Shown here: piece by piece, positions 1-7,591 of the stretch
Layout: every line of letters starts with the position of its first letter
Position numbering within the stretch: position 1 is the stretch's first letter
Assembly (NCBI GenBank): GCA_963815135.1
Contig: CAWFFO010000001.1
Location: forward strand, 372,001 to 436,000
Length of the DNA: 64,000 nucleotides
Reading direction: 5' to 3'
Origin: CAIWTU01 sp963815135
Lineage (GTDB): Bacteria; Desulfobacterota; Desulfuromonadia; Geobacterales; Geobacteraceae
The notes under the pieces: generated by a model
Seen by the model: the letters and a program-made list of their open reading frames with translations, nothing else
Told to the model about the DNA's origin: nothing
The model's database searches: none
Position numbers and translations under genes: made by a program

Positions 1-1
1 T

Positions 2-940
2 TCTTCATGGCTCGAGCAGAAGCAGAACAAACTGAAAGTCGAGGAAAAGAGCGAAAGCGAACGTCAGAAGACCCTTCAGCGCGAACTGGAGTGGATTCAA
101 ATGTCGCCCAAAGGCCGCCATGCCAAGGGAAAAGCGCGAATCAGCGCCTATGAGCAGCTGCTGACGCAGGAAAGCGAGAAAAGGGAAAAGGATCTGGAAA
201 TCTATATTCCCCCGGGACCGCGGCTGGGAAATGTCGTTATCGAACTTGACGGCGTGACCAAGGCATTCGGGGACAATATTCTCGTGGAAAACATGTCATT
301 CTCTTTGCCGCCGGGGGGTATCGTGGGGATTATCGGGCCGAACGGAGCGGGAAAGACTACCATGTTCAGGATGATTACCGGCCAGGACCAGCCGGACTCC
401 GGCTCAATCAGGATCGGAGATACGGTTAAGCTGGCCTATGTTGATCAAAGCCGTGATGCCCTGGATCCAGGGAAGACCATCTGGCAGATCATCTCCGATG
501 GTCAGGACACTATCCAGCTTGGCAGCAGGCAGGTCAACTCACGTGCTTATGTGGCAAGGTTCAATTTTTCCGGCTCCGACCAGCAGAAAGCGGTTGGAAG
601 CCTTTCCGGCGGGGAGCGTAATCGTGTCCATCTTGCAAGGATGCTGAAAGAAGGCGCCAATGTGCTGCTTCTCGACGAGCCTACCAATGACCTTGATGTA
701 AACACCATGCGTGCGCTGGAGGAGGCCCTGGAGAATTTTGCCGGTTGTGCAGTTGTTATCAGCCATGATCGCTGGTTTCTCGACAGGATCTCGACGCATA
801 TCCTCGCTTTCGAGGGGGACAGCAAGGTTGTATGGTTCGAAGGAAACTACTCCGAATATGAGGCGGACAGAAAAGCGAGACTCGGAGTTGCTGCTGACCA
901 GCCGCACCGGATCAAGTATCGCCACTTGACCAGAGCATAG
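2..940 (+). CDS. ettA: EttA-like ABC-F ATPase, 3' part only
   Basis: C-terminal 312 residues of an ABC-F protein; the reading frame is open to the window edge, so the 5' half is missing. The visible part holds the end of the inter-domain linker (WLEQK and an RELEW segment, typical of EttA) followed by the second ATPase domain: Walker A GPNGAGKTT near nt 335-361, signature LSGGERNR, Walker B LLLDEPTNDLD and an SHDRWFLDRI switch region. The end, with PHRIKY, is also EttA-like. EttA binds the ribosomal E site and gates the first elongation steps according to the ATP/ADP ratio. It is cytosolic. A hairpin terminator follows directly, so this gene ends its transcription unit. Confidence 0.9.
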   Translation, partial: SSWLEQKQNKLKVEEKSESERQKTLQRELEWIQMSPKGRHAKGKARISAYEQLLTQESEKREKDLEIYIPPGPRLGNVVIELDGVTKAFGDNILVENMSFSLPPGGIVGIIGPNGAGKTTMFRMITGQDQPDSGSIRIGDTVKLAYVDQSRDALDPGKTIWQIISDGQDTIQLGSRQVNSRAYVARFNFSGSDQQKAVGSLSGGERNRVHLARMLKEGANVLLLDEPTNDLDVNTMRALEEALENFAGCAVVISHDRWFLDRISTHILAFEGDSKVVWFEGNYSEYEADRKARLGVAADQPHRIKYRHLTRA

Positions 941-967
941 AGCCTGTTAACGGCATTGAATAACTGT

Positions 968-1021
968 GCCGGACGTTGATTCTTCGCATTCATGTGTGAA
1001 GAGTGAATGTCCGGCTTTTTT
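968..1021 (+). terminator. Rho-independent terminator after ettA
   Basis: GCCGGAC at 968-974 pairs with GTCCGGC at 1009-1015. The arms continue inward through TCTTCGCA/TGTGAAGA with one wobble pair, and a T run follows from 1016. It lies 28 bases after the ettA stop and separates ettA from the CO regulator. Confidence 0.8.
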
Positions 1022-1267
1022 GTGTCGATAATGTTGCGGATGCGATGCTTTACAATCAGGGCGATTCATATTACCATGAATCCGTTACAAGCATAAAACA
1101 ACAATTGCTTACAAAAGCTGTCGGGAACATTTCGGAGATTTTTATAAATGTGCTGAACCCGTATTGCAATTTCATGGAATCGGGAAACAGCCATGAACCT
1201 ATGTTCCGTGCGTTCTTCGAGCCTCTGTGATGAGATGCTTTTTGTTTGAGAATACGATGGAGACCCG
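1022..1267. other. Intergenic region before the regulator, no gene seen
   Basis: No convincing coding region. Short open frames on both strands lack a ribosome-binding site and family signatures. The segment presumably contains the promoter of the downstream PAS-LytTR gene, but no clear -35/-10 pair was found. A GGAG at 1259-1262 fits as ribosome-binding site for the ATG at 1268. Confidence 0.4.
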
Positions 1268-1972
1268 ATGGGCAGTCGAACACTCCTGAACATAATCGAA
1301 AATATCGAGCCTGGTATAGTCATTCTCAATAACGACCTATCCGTTTCCCACATTAACCGGATGTTCATTCTAATGTTCAGCCATTTCGAAAAGGAGCGAC
1401 TTTTCCGGGGGAACATTCTCGATTTTCATAATGAAGAAAACCGGAAAAAAATGGTCGAGCTTCTGAGTCTCACCAGGGATGCGAAGCGCCAGATCCCCCT
1501 GTCGCTGAAGATCATCAGGCATGACGGAATGGACTGCTGGCTTCTGATCAAGCTGGTCCCGATCGTGGATGGAACCATGGCTGACGAAAAGATCTGCGCG
1601 CTGTTTTACGACATAACGCAATTCGTTTCTTCTGAACGTAAACTGACCAGAATTCCCGTCTCCTCCGGGGATGAAATCCACCTGCTCAAGCCTGAGGAGA
1701 TCATTTATCTCAAGGCGGACAATATTTATTCGCGTGTTTTCACCGCAACCCGTGAGTATCATTGCGATCTTTCTCTCGGTGCGATCGAGAAACGTCTCAA
1801 TCGCGATTTATTCTGCCGTATTCATCGCAGCTATCTTGTCAATATTGCTAAAGTGCGAAAGGTCCTGCGTGACCGTTCCGAATGTTCGGTTGATTGCGGC
1901 GGCGATGAAATTCGTCTGCCGATCAGTCGCAACAAGTTGCAGACATTCCTGGCTGAAATTGGCCTCAAATAA
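1268..1972 (+). CDS. rcoM: PAS-LytTR transcription factor, RcoM-like CO sensor
   Basis: A 234-residue one-component regulator: N-terminal PAS domain (about residues 5-118, ending FYDIT) and C-terminal LytTR DNA-binding domain (about 130-232, with the FCRIHRSYLVN motif). This architecture and length are those of RcoM, the heme-based CO sensor of Burkholderia. His54 in the DFHNEENR segment aligns by eye with the proximal heme ligand His74 of RcoM; the position of the distal Met104 appears to be Leu80. It lies 164 bases upstream of cooS on the same strand, so it very probably activates the CO dehydrogenase genes. Heme binding is inferred, not seen. It could instead be a PAS-LytTR sensor of another ligand. 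Confidence 0.72.
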   Translation: MGSRTLLNIIENIEPGIVILNNDLSVSHINRMFILMFSHFEKERLFRGNILDFHNEENRKKMVELLSLTRDAKRQIPLSLKIIRHDGMDCWLLIKLVPIVDGTMADEKICALFYDITQFVSSERKLTRIPVSSGDEIHLLKPEEIIYLKADNIYSRVFTATREYHCDLSLGAIEKRLNRDLFCRIHRSYLVNIAKVRKVLRDRSECSVDCGGDEIRLPISRNKLQTFLAEIGLK

Positions 1973-2025
1973 TTTCCGGACCGGGCGGCAATCCCGAATC
2001 TGACTGATGTTTCTTTTACTTCCGG

Positions 2026-2082
2026 TTTTCAGCTTTTCACAAGTTTTTCACACCACCGACAAATTACTGGTTTTAAAACAGT
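2026..2082 (+). promoter_or_regulatory. Candidate operator of the coo operon
   Basis: Three direct TTTTCA copies begin at 2026, 2034 and 2045; the last two continue as TTTTCACA. A near-perfect inverted repeat follows at 2066-2082 (ACTG, TTTTAAAA, CAGT). LytTR-type proteins bind direct repeats upstream of activated promoters. A -10-like TAATAT at 2106-2111 has no good -35, as expected for an activator-dependent promoter. The assignment to the neighbouring regulator is inference. Confidence 0.4.
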
Positions 2083-2136
2083 GATCCTTTTATTAAAATA
2101 ATCGCTAATATCAAAATTTCTACGAGGAGTGCGCAT

Positions 2137-4061
2137 ATGAGTGATGGAACGGTTTGCAAGCAGGACCTTCGGAGTGTCGACCCAGCTGCGGTAGAGATGC
2201 TCAGGATCGCCGACAGGGAAGGGTATGAGACCATGTGGGAGCGATACGAAAAGCAGCAGCCGCAATGCGGTTACGGTCAACTGGGAACCTGCTGCCGGAT
2301 CTGTTCCATGGGGCCCTGCCGTATCGATCCGTTCGGCGAAGGCCCGACTCGCGGTGTCTGCGGCGCAACTGCCGATACCATTGTTGCACGCAACCTGGCG
2401 CGCATGGCGGCGGTGGGTTCCTCGTCCCATTCGGACCACGGGCGCAAGGTGGCACTGCTGCTCAAAGCGGTGGCATCGGGCAAAAACAGCGACTACAAGA
2501 TTACTGATAGGGATAAATTGATTGCGGTGGCCGTCAGGCTGGGTATTGAAACCGAAGGACGAAAAATCGAGGAAATAGCACTTGACGTGGCCGATGCAGC
2601 CATAAACTGCTTCGGCAAGCAGGACGAAGAGCCGCTTATTTTTCTCGAAAAGTACATGCCGATTAAGCGCTTCGAACGCCTGAAAGGGCTGGAAGAGACC
2701 CTATATGAGGCAACCGGTGCCAAAATAGGCTTCCTGCCGCGCGGCATCGACCGTGAAGCCGTAGATATCCTGCATCGCACTCATTTCGGCTGTGATGCTG
2801 ACCCCCTGTCTCTGGTAGCCCAGACCGTTCGCTGCTCGCTTTCCGATGGATGGGGTGGTTCTCTGATAGCTACCGAATTGCAGGATGTGCTGCTCGGCAC
2901 TCCTAAAATCAGGTCCGTTAAAGCCAATCTCGGGGTGCTTGAGGAGGGAAGCGTCAATGTAGTAGTTCATGGCCACGAACCAGTTCTCTCGGCAAAAGTT
3001 GTAGAAATGGCACAGCTGCCGGAAATGAAAGAAGCCGCGGAAGCTGTCGGGGCGAAACGGGTCAATGTCGTCGGCTTGTGCTGCACCGGAAACGAGGTGC
3101 TGCTGCGCCAGGGAGTCGGTATGGCAGGCAACGAAGCGCAGAGCGAACTGGCGATCATGACCGGAGCGGTCGATGCGATGGTTGTCGATGTTCAATGCAT
3201 CTATCCGGCACTGGCAGATCTCTGTTCCTGCTATCATACGCAATTCATCACCACCAGTGAGCAGTCAAAAATACCTGGAGCGCTTCATATCCAGTTTGAC
3301 GAACATGAAGCCGACGCTATTGCAAGCCGTATCATACGCACGGCCATCGAAGCGTTCCCGAAGCGGAACAAGGCACGGGTATATATTCCTCAACATACTG
3401 CTAACGCAGTTGTCGGCTTTACAGTTGAAGAAATTCTCAAGGCGTTGGGCGGTACTCCCCAGCCGCTCATAGACCTGATCGTCAACGGCACTATAAAAGG
3501 TGTTGCCGGTATTGTCGGCTGCAACAATGTCAAGGTGCAGCAGGATCGTTTCCACAGGGAACTTACAACCGAGCTTATCAAACGCGATATCCTGGTAATC
3601 GGTACCGGTTGCTGGGCCGTGGCCGCGGCCAAGGCCGGCCTGATGGATCTTTCAGCACAGGAATTGGCAGGTCCCGGTCTGCAGGCGGTATGCGGTCAGC
3701 TCGGCATTCCGCCGGTCCTGCACATGGGTTCATGTGTCGATTGTTCGAGGATGCTGGTCCTGGCCGGCGGTATTGCCGATCACCTGGGTGTAGACATCTC
3801 GGACCTGCCACTGGTTGGTTCGGCTCCTGAATGGACTACGGAAAAGGCGGTTGCCATCGGGTCATATTTCGTCGGCTCGGGAATTCCGGTTCATCTCTGG
3901 CCATTGCCGCCGATTCTGGGCGGACCGGCCGTACAAGAATTCTCACCCAGGACGCCAAGGATGTGCTGGGTGGATATTTCTTCGTGGAAGAAGATCCGGT
4001 TGCCACTGCAGACCGGATGGAAAAAATTATCATGGAGAAACGCTCCGCGCTCGGCGTGTGA
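2137..4061 (+). CDS. cooS: Ni-Fe carbon monoxide dehydrogenase catalytic subunit, frameshifted near 3' end
   Basis: Oxidises CO with water to CO2, two electrons and two protons. The N-terminus has the cluster D and B cysteines C44, C52, C53, C56, C61 and C75. C-cluster candidates are the HGHEP histidine (278/280), C316 (GLCCTGNE), C354 (DVQC), C462, C492 (GTGC) and C533 (MGSC). About 641 residues, normal for a monofunctional CooS. The frame shifts at about nt 3943-3950: the normal family ending (ILTQDAKDVLGGYFF to the stop at 4059-4061) is in another frame, whereas the unshifted frame runs to 4089 with an unrelated tail. One missing or extra base, natural or a sequencing error, explains it. 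Ribosome-binding site ACGAGGAG. Confidence 0.93.
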
Positions 4062-4076
4062 AAGGAAGGATAGCGA

Positions 4077-4934
4077 ATGTGTACGGTGAATAAAGGATTC
4101 CGTGTGGTTATCACCGGCAAGGGAGGGGTTGGGAAAACGACCCTGACTTCATGCCTTGCCGCGGTAATGGCCCGCAAGGGGATAAATATTCTGGCTGTAG
4201 ACGAGGATCCCCAGATGAACCTTCCCTATGCACTCGGGCTCGGTGTTGAACGTGCCTCGCAGATAGTACCGCTCAATCTTAACAGTGAATATATCGAAGA
4301 AAAAACCGGAATCAGCCCAGGAAAAAGCGGCTGGGGCGCAATGTTCAAACTGAATCCGGATGTGGATGACGTGGTGGAACGATTCGGTTTACAGGTGGCG
4401 GAAAATCTGAACCTGCTGGTGATGGGTACTGTGAAGCAGGCAGGAGGAGGGTGTCTGTGCGCCGAGAACGTCCTGCTCGATTCAACCATACGCCATCTGG
4501 CTCTGAGAGAAAATGAAGGGATCCTGCTCGACACCCAGGCCGGTGTGGAGCATTTCGGCAGGGCTCTTTCCAAAGGCTTCAGCCATTGCCTTGTGGTTTC
4601 CGATGATACCTTCAACGCTCTCAACGTGGCCTGTCACTCGGCTTCGCTGGCGAGGCAGATTGGTATTCCCATGGTCTGCCTGATTGTGAACCGTTCAAAT
4701 GAAAAGACTTCGGACAAGATGGTACGTTTTCAGGCCGAGACCGGAATTGATTTTTCGCAACTGTTCAATGGAACGTTGCAGTTGCCGGCTGAATCCAGGC
4801 TGAATGAAATGGAACCCGGTGTTACGGCGATTACTGATGTCGCGGAAAGCGGCTATGCCAACGCGGTAATCGATCTTGCTTCGCGGTTGAGCGCTTCGGC
4901 TTGCGGTTGCTCCACGGCCGGCGTGAAACGTTGA
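4077..4934 (+). CDS. cooC: CO dehydrogenase maturation ATPase CooC
   Basis: A 285-residue P-loop ATPase of the MinD/CooC group that helps insert nickel into the CooS C-cluster. The deviant Walker A GKGGVGKTT is at residues 14-22, the DEDPQMN switch at 42-48, and the metal-binding CxC motif of CooC at C126/C128 (GGCLCAEN). It starts 15 bases after the corrected cooS stop and is followed at 15 bases by the ferredoxin gene, so the four coo genes form one operon. Cytosolic. Confidence 0.92.
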   Translation: MCTVNKGFRVVITGKGGVGKTTLTSCLAAVMARKGINILAVDEDPQMNLPYALGLGVERASQIVPLNLNSEYIEEKTGISPGKSGWGAMFKLNPDVDDVVERFGLQVAENLNLLVMGTVKQAGGGCLCAENVLLDSTIRHLALRENEGILLDTQAGVEHFGRALSKGFSHCLVVSDDTFNALNVACHSASLARQIGIPMVCLIVNRSNEKTSDKMVRFQAETGIDFSQLFNGTLQLPAESRLNEMEPGVTAITDVAESGYANAVIDLASRLSASACGCSTAGVKR

Positions 4935-4949
4935 AAGGGAGAAAATAAC

Positions 4950-5543
4950 ATGAAAAGAATTTTCGTTGATTATAAGAAATGCCTGGCCTGCAAAGCCTGC
5001 GAGACCGCATGTGCCGAGCAGCATCATCCGTCAAAAAGCCTTGTCGGCGCATTGGGCGATGCTCAGACCGAAATCAATGTACGGGTCCTCGGAATCGAGC
5101 ATGAGGCTTTTCCTCTTTCCTGCCGCCACTGCGATCCGGCCGACTGTCTCAACGCCTGCCCTTCAGGCGCCCTGCGGAGGGACCCGGAAAGCGGAGCGGT
5201 AATCATAGATCCCGACATGTGCAAGGCATGCGCCATGTGCGCCATGGTTTGCACTTTCGATGCCATCTCGTTCAAGAAAACCCACCGTTCCCGTTATGAC
5301 AGGGAGGTTGCTTACAAGTGCGATCTGTGTAACGAGCATACAAAACAGGGTGAAGAACCGGCATGTGTAAAAGCATGTCATTCGGGAGCCCTGGTTTATG
5401 CTGAATACGATGCCGCCCGCAGTCAAAGGGCGGTCAAAAGCCTCAGGACCTATCTGCTGGGCGATGCCGGAGTGCCCGCCCATGTGGAGCTTTACAGGGA
5501 GTTGCGGCGCAAGGAATTCGCCAGACGACGGGGTGAAAGATGA
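4950..5543 (+). CDS. cooF: CooF-like four-cluster ferredoxin
   Basis: A 197-residue iron-sulfur protein with 16 cysteines in four groups: C11/C14/C17/C21, C58/C61/C66/C70, C91/C94/C97/C101 and C124/C127/C139/C143. That is enough for four [4Fe-4S] clusters, the pattern of CooF and related DMSO-reductase-type electron-transfer subunits. It carries electrons from CooS to a partner. The partner here is probably the flavoprotein whose start codon overlaps this stop (ATGA). No signal peptide, so cytosolic. Strong AAAGGGAG ribosome-binding site. Confidence 0.9.
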   Translation: MKRIFVDYKKCLACKACETACAEQHHPSKSLVGALGDAQTEINVRVLGIEHEAFPLSCRHCDPADCLNACPSGALRRDPESGAVIIDPDMCKACAMCAMVCTFDAISFKKTHRSRYDREVAYKCDLCNEHTKQGEEPACVKACHSGALVYAEYDAARSQRAVKSLRTYLLGDAGVPAHVELYRELRRKEFARRRGER

Positions 5544-6799
5544 AAGTTGTAACAGTCGGGACGGGGATGGCGGCAGCCGAGTTCGTCGAACACCTGCGAC
5601 TGGAGGGGTTCGATGGCGAGATAGTCATGTGTGGTGACGAGGATTATGCCCCTTACTCACCCTGTGTAATTCCTTTTTTTCTTGCGGGAGAGCCGCTGGA
5701 TACCGTTTTCTGGAAAGGAAAAGATTTTTACGGGAAATACCGGGTAAGCGCCAGGCTCGGCGATCCGGTCGTAGAAACGGACCTTGAAAGGCGAATTATT
5801 ACGACCGCCACGGGCAGACGCGAATCATATGACCGACTGTTTTATGCGGCGGGTTCACGGAATCGCTATACCAATCCCCAATGGCTTGAAACAGCCGGTG
5901 TATTCGGATTCAAGACGCTCACCGATATGGTGTCTATCGATCGCTACATCAGAGAGCATAATGTAGAAAAAGCCGTTGTGTTCGGTGGCGGTTTCATCGG
6001 CGTCGACGCTGCCCTTGCTCTCCATACTCGGGGTATCGAAGTTACAGTTATCCATCGCAATACACGACTTTTGTCCCAGATGACCGACGAAGAGGGCGGT
6101 CTTTTCGCGACTTGCAGGCTGGGTGAAAAAACCGGGATGGATATCCGTTTGCGAACCACGGTCGATGATATTCGCGCAGAGAACGGAATGCTTTCAGCTG
6201 TGAGGCTGTCGGACGGAGGAGAGATAACGACTTCCCTCCTGATCGTAGCCGTCGGGGTGTCGCCCAATTCGGAGCCTTTAACGGGCAGTGATTCAGGCGT
6301 TTCCGGCGACGGACAGATGATGGTGAGTGAGGGTGTCTATACGGCCGGCGATGTCGCCGTGACCCGACATGCAGTCAGTGGAGACGACGGCATTTATGCT
6401 AATTATCCCAATGCCATGCAGCAGGCGCGTGTCGCGGCACGGCACCTTGTTCACGGAGACGGTGCCTATTCCGGATCACTGAATTGTACGGTTCTCAGGA
6501 AGCATATTAATTTCCCCGTGATCTCGGTAGGCAGTTTCATCGGCGAACCGGTCACATGGCAACGTGGCGATGTCTGGCGCAGAGTTTATCTGCGTGACGG
6601 CATGATCAACGGCTACATCATAATCGGCGATTGCCGCCTCTCAGGGTATCTTTATCAGCAATACCTTTCCCGTAAGAGGGTTGACGGGACAATCAAGTCC
6701 GTACTTGCCGGAGCCGGTCATGAGGGGCCTTTCCGCGAGTTGCTTGGACTGGGTTCTTCTGTGACCGGATCTGGCCGGGTTTCCCTCAGCTTCAGTTAA
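5540..6799 (+). CDS. FAD/NAD(P)-dependent oxidoreductase of the CO operon
   Basis: A 419-residue flavoprotein with two Rossmann folds: the FAD-binding one at the N-terminus (VGTGMAAAEF, residues 6-15), an NAD(P)-binding one in the middle (VVFGGGFIGVDAALAL), and a TAGDVA FAD motif near residue 275. Cys42 in SPCVIPF lies where class III NADH oxidases and CoA-disulfide reductases carry a redox cysteine. Similar genes accompany cooS-cooF in other anaerobes, where they are proposed to pass CO electrons to NAD(P)+. It overlaps cooF by 4 bases, so it is translationally coupled, and its 3' end overlaps the convergent barrel gene by 8 bases. The exact acceptor is not shown by the sequence. Confidence 0.82.
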   Translation: MKVVTVGTGMAAAEFVEHLRLEGFDGEIVMCGDEDYAPYSPCVIPFFLAGEPLDTVFWKGKDFYGKYRVSARLGDPVVETDLERRIITTATGRRESYDRLFYAAGSRNRYTNPQWLETAGVFGFKTLTDMVSIDRYIREHNVEKAVVFGGGFIGVDAALALHTRGIEVTVIHRNTRLLSQMTDEEGGLFATCRLGEKTGMDIRLRTTVDDIRAENGMLSAVRLSDGGEITTSLLIVAVGVSPNSEPLTGSDSGVSGDGQMMVSEGVYTAGDVAVTRHAVSGDDGIYANYPNAMQQARVAARHLVHGDGAYSGSLNCTVLRKHINFPVISVGSFIGEPVTWQRGDVWRRVYLRDGMINGYIIIGDCRLSGYLYQQYLSRKRVDGTIKSVLAGAGHEGPFRELLGLGSSVTGSGRVSLSFS

Positions 6800-7379
6800 A
6801 GAAGTAGCGGAGTCCGACGGTCATGGAAAAACTGGTCGGATCGAAGTTGCCGATCTTGTTGCCGAATGTCTTAATATCGGCATCCGGGGCGAGAACCCCT
6901 TTCATTTCAGCGTTGAGAGCTATGCTGCTCTGAATGAAATAGTCTACTCCCGCGCTGAGGTGAACCCCGACCACGTCATCGACGCTTGCACCCTGGTCAG
7001 CACCGTTAAGCAGGATGTCAAGGCCGGCCCCTCCATATGGGACAAGGTGCATGACCGGGATATCAGTAAAACGGTATTGACCTCCCAAGGCAATATTGGT
7101 GATATCGAAATTAACCCCGGCGGTGGAGCCGAATCCGGCATATGTGATATCCAGTTCCGCGGCTATATTACGGGTCACACCATAGATAAAACCGCCTCCA
7201 CCGATGAAGTCCACGTTGGTTCCTATTGTGCCGAGACCGAGTTCGGTGCTGTCCGAAGGCACAATAAAACCGAGCCTGCCTGTTACCCCCAACCTGTGTT
7301 CGATACTTTCCGCCATTGCGGATTCCACCGAAACGGTAAGTGCCAACGCCACGAAGAATGCTAGTATAAATTTCTTCAT
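6792..7379 (-). CDS. Outer-membrane beta-barrel protein
   Basis: A 195-residue precursor with a signal peptide of 23 residues (cleavage after AMA, before ESIEH). The mature part has alternating amphipathic strands and glycine-rich turns and ends with GLRYFFN, giving the C-terminal aromatic pattern of barrels recognised by BamA. It resembles small 8-stranded OmpW/OmpA-barrel proteins. Substrate and role cannot be told. GGGAGGAAT directly precedes the start codon. Transcribed towards the coo operon, with stops overlapping. Confidence 0.8.
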   Translation of the reverse strand: MKKFILAFFVALALTVSVESAMAESIEHRLGVTGRLGFIVPSDSTELGLGTIGTNVDFIGGGGFIYGVTRNIAAELDITYAGFGSTAGVNFDITNIALGGQYRFTDIPVMHLVPYGGAGLDILLNGADQGASVDDVVGVHLSAGVDYFIQSSIALNAEMKGVLAPDADIKTFGNKIGNFDPTSFSMTVGLRYFFN

Positions 7380-7418
7380 AATTCCTCCCCAAATTATATT
7401 CCATCGGAAATCAAATTA

Positions 7419-7446
7419 AATATACAACAAGATAGGCTGTTGACAA
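7419..7446 (-). promoter_or_regulatory. Candidate sigma-70 promoter of the barrel gene
   Basis: On the minus strand TTGTCA (7446-7441) and TATATT (7424-7419) are separated by 16 bases. The predicted start, near 7412, leaves a leader of about 30 bases before the GGGAGG ribosome-binding site. Confidence 0.45.
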
Positions 7447-7526
7447 GGCTCTGCGCGTTAACAAGTTTGCCTGAATTTATTTGTTCTGTTTATTCTCTGC
7501 ATTCACAGTCTCAGACAGCAAACCTG

Positions 7527-7555
7527 TTGACAAAACGGTCTTCCGTGGTTAGTTT
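7527..7555 (+). promoter_or_regulatory. Weak candidate promoter of lon
   Basis: TTGACA at 7527-7532 is followed after 17 bases by TAGTTT, a poor -10. It lies about 35 bases before the lon ribosome-binding site AAAGGAG (7576-7582). No heat-shock sigma-32 or CIRCE element was recognised. Confidence 0.3.
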
Positions 7556-7591
7556 TTTTCTAATACCTTCCATAAAAGGAGTAAACCTGCT

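Noticed and set aside
1003..1230. 75-codon open frame on the plus strand
   Set aside because: Begins inside the ettA terminator stem and has no ribosome-binding site.
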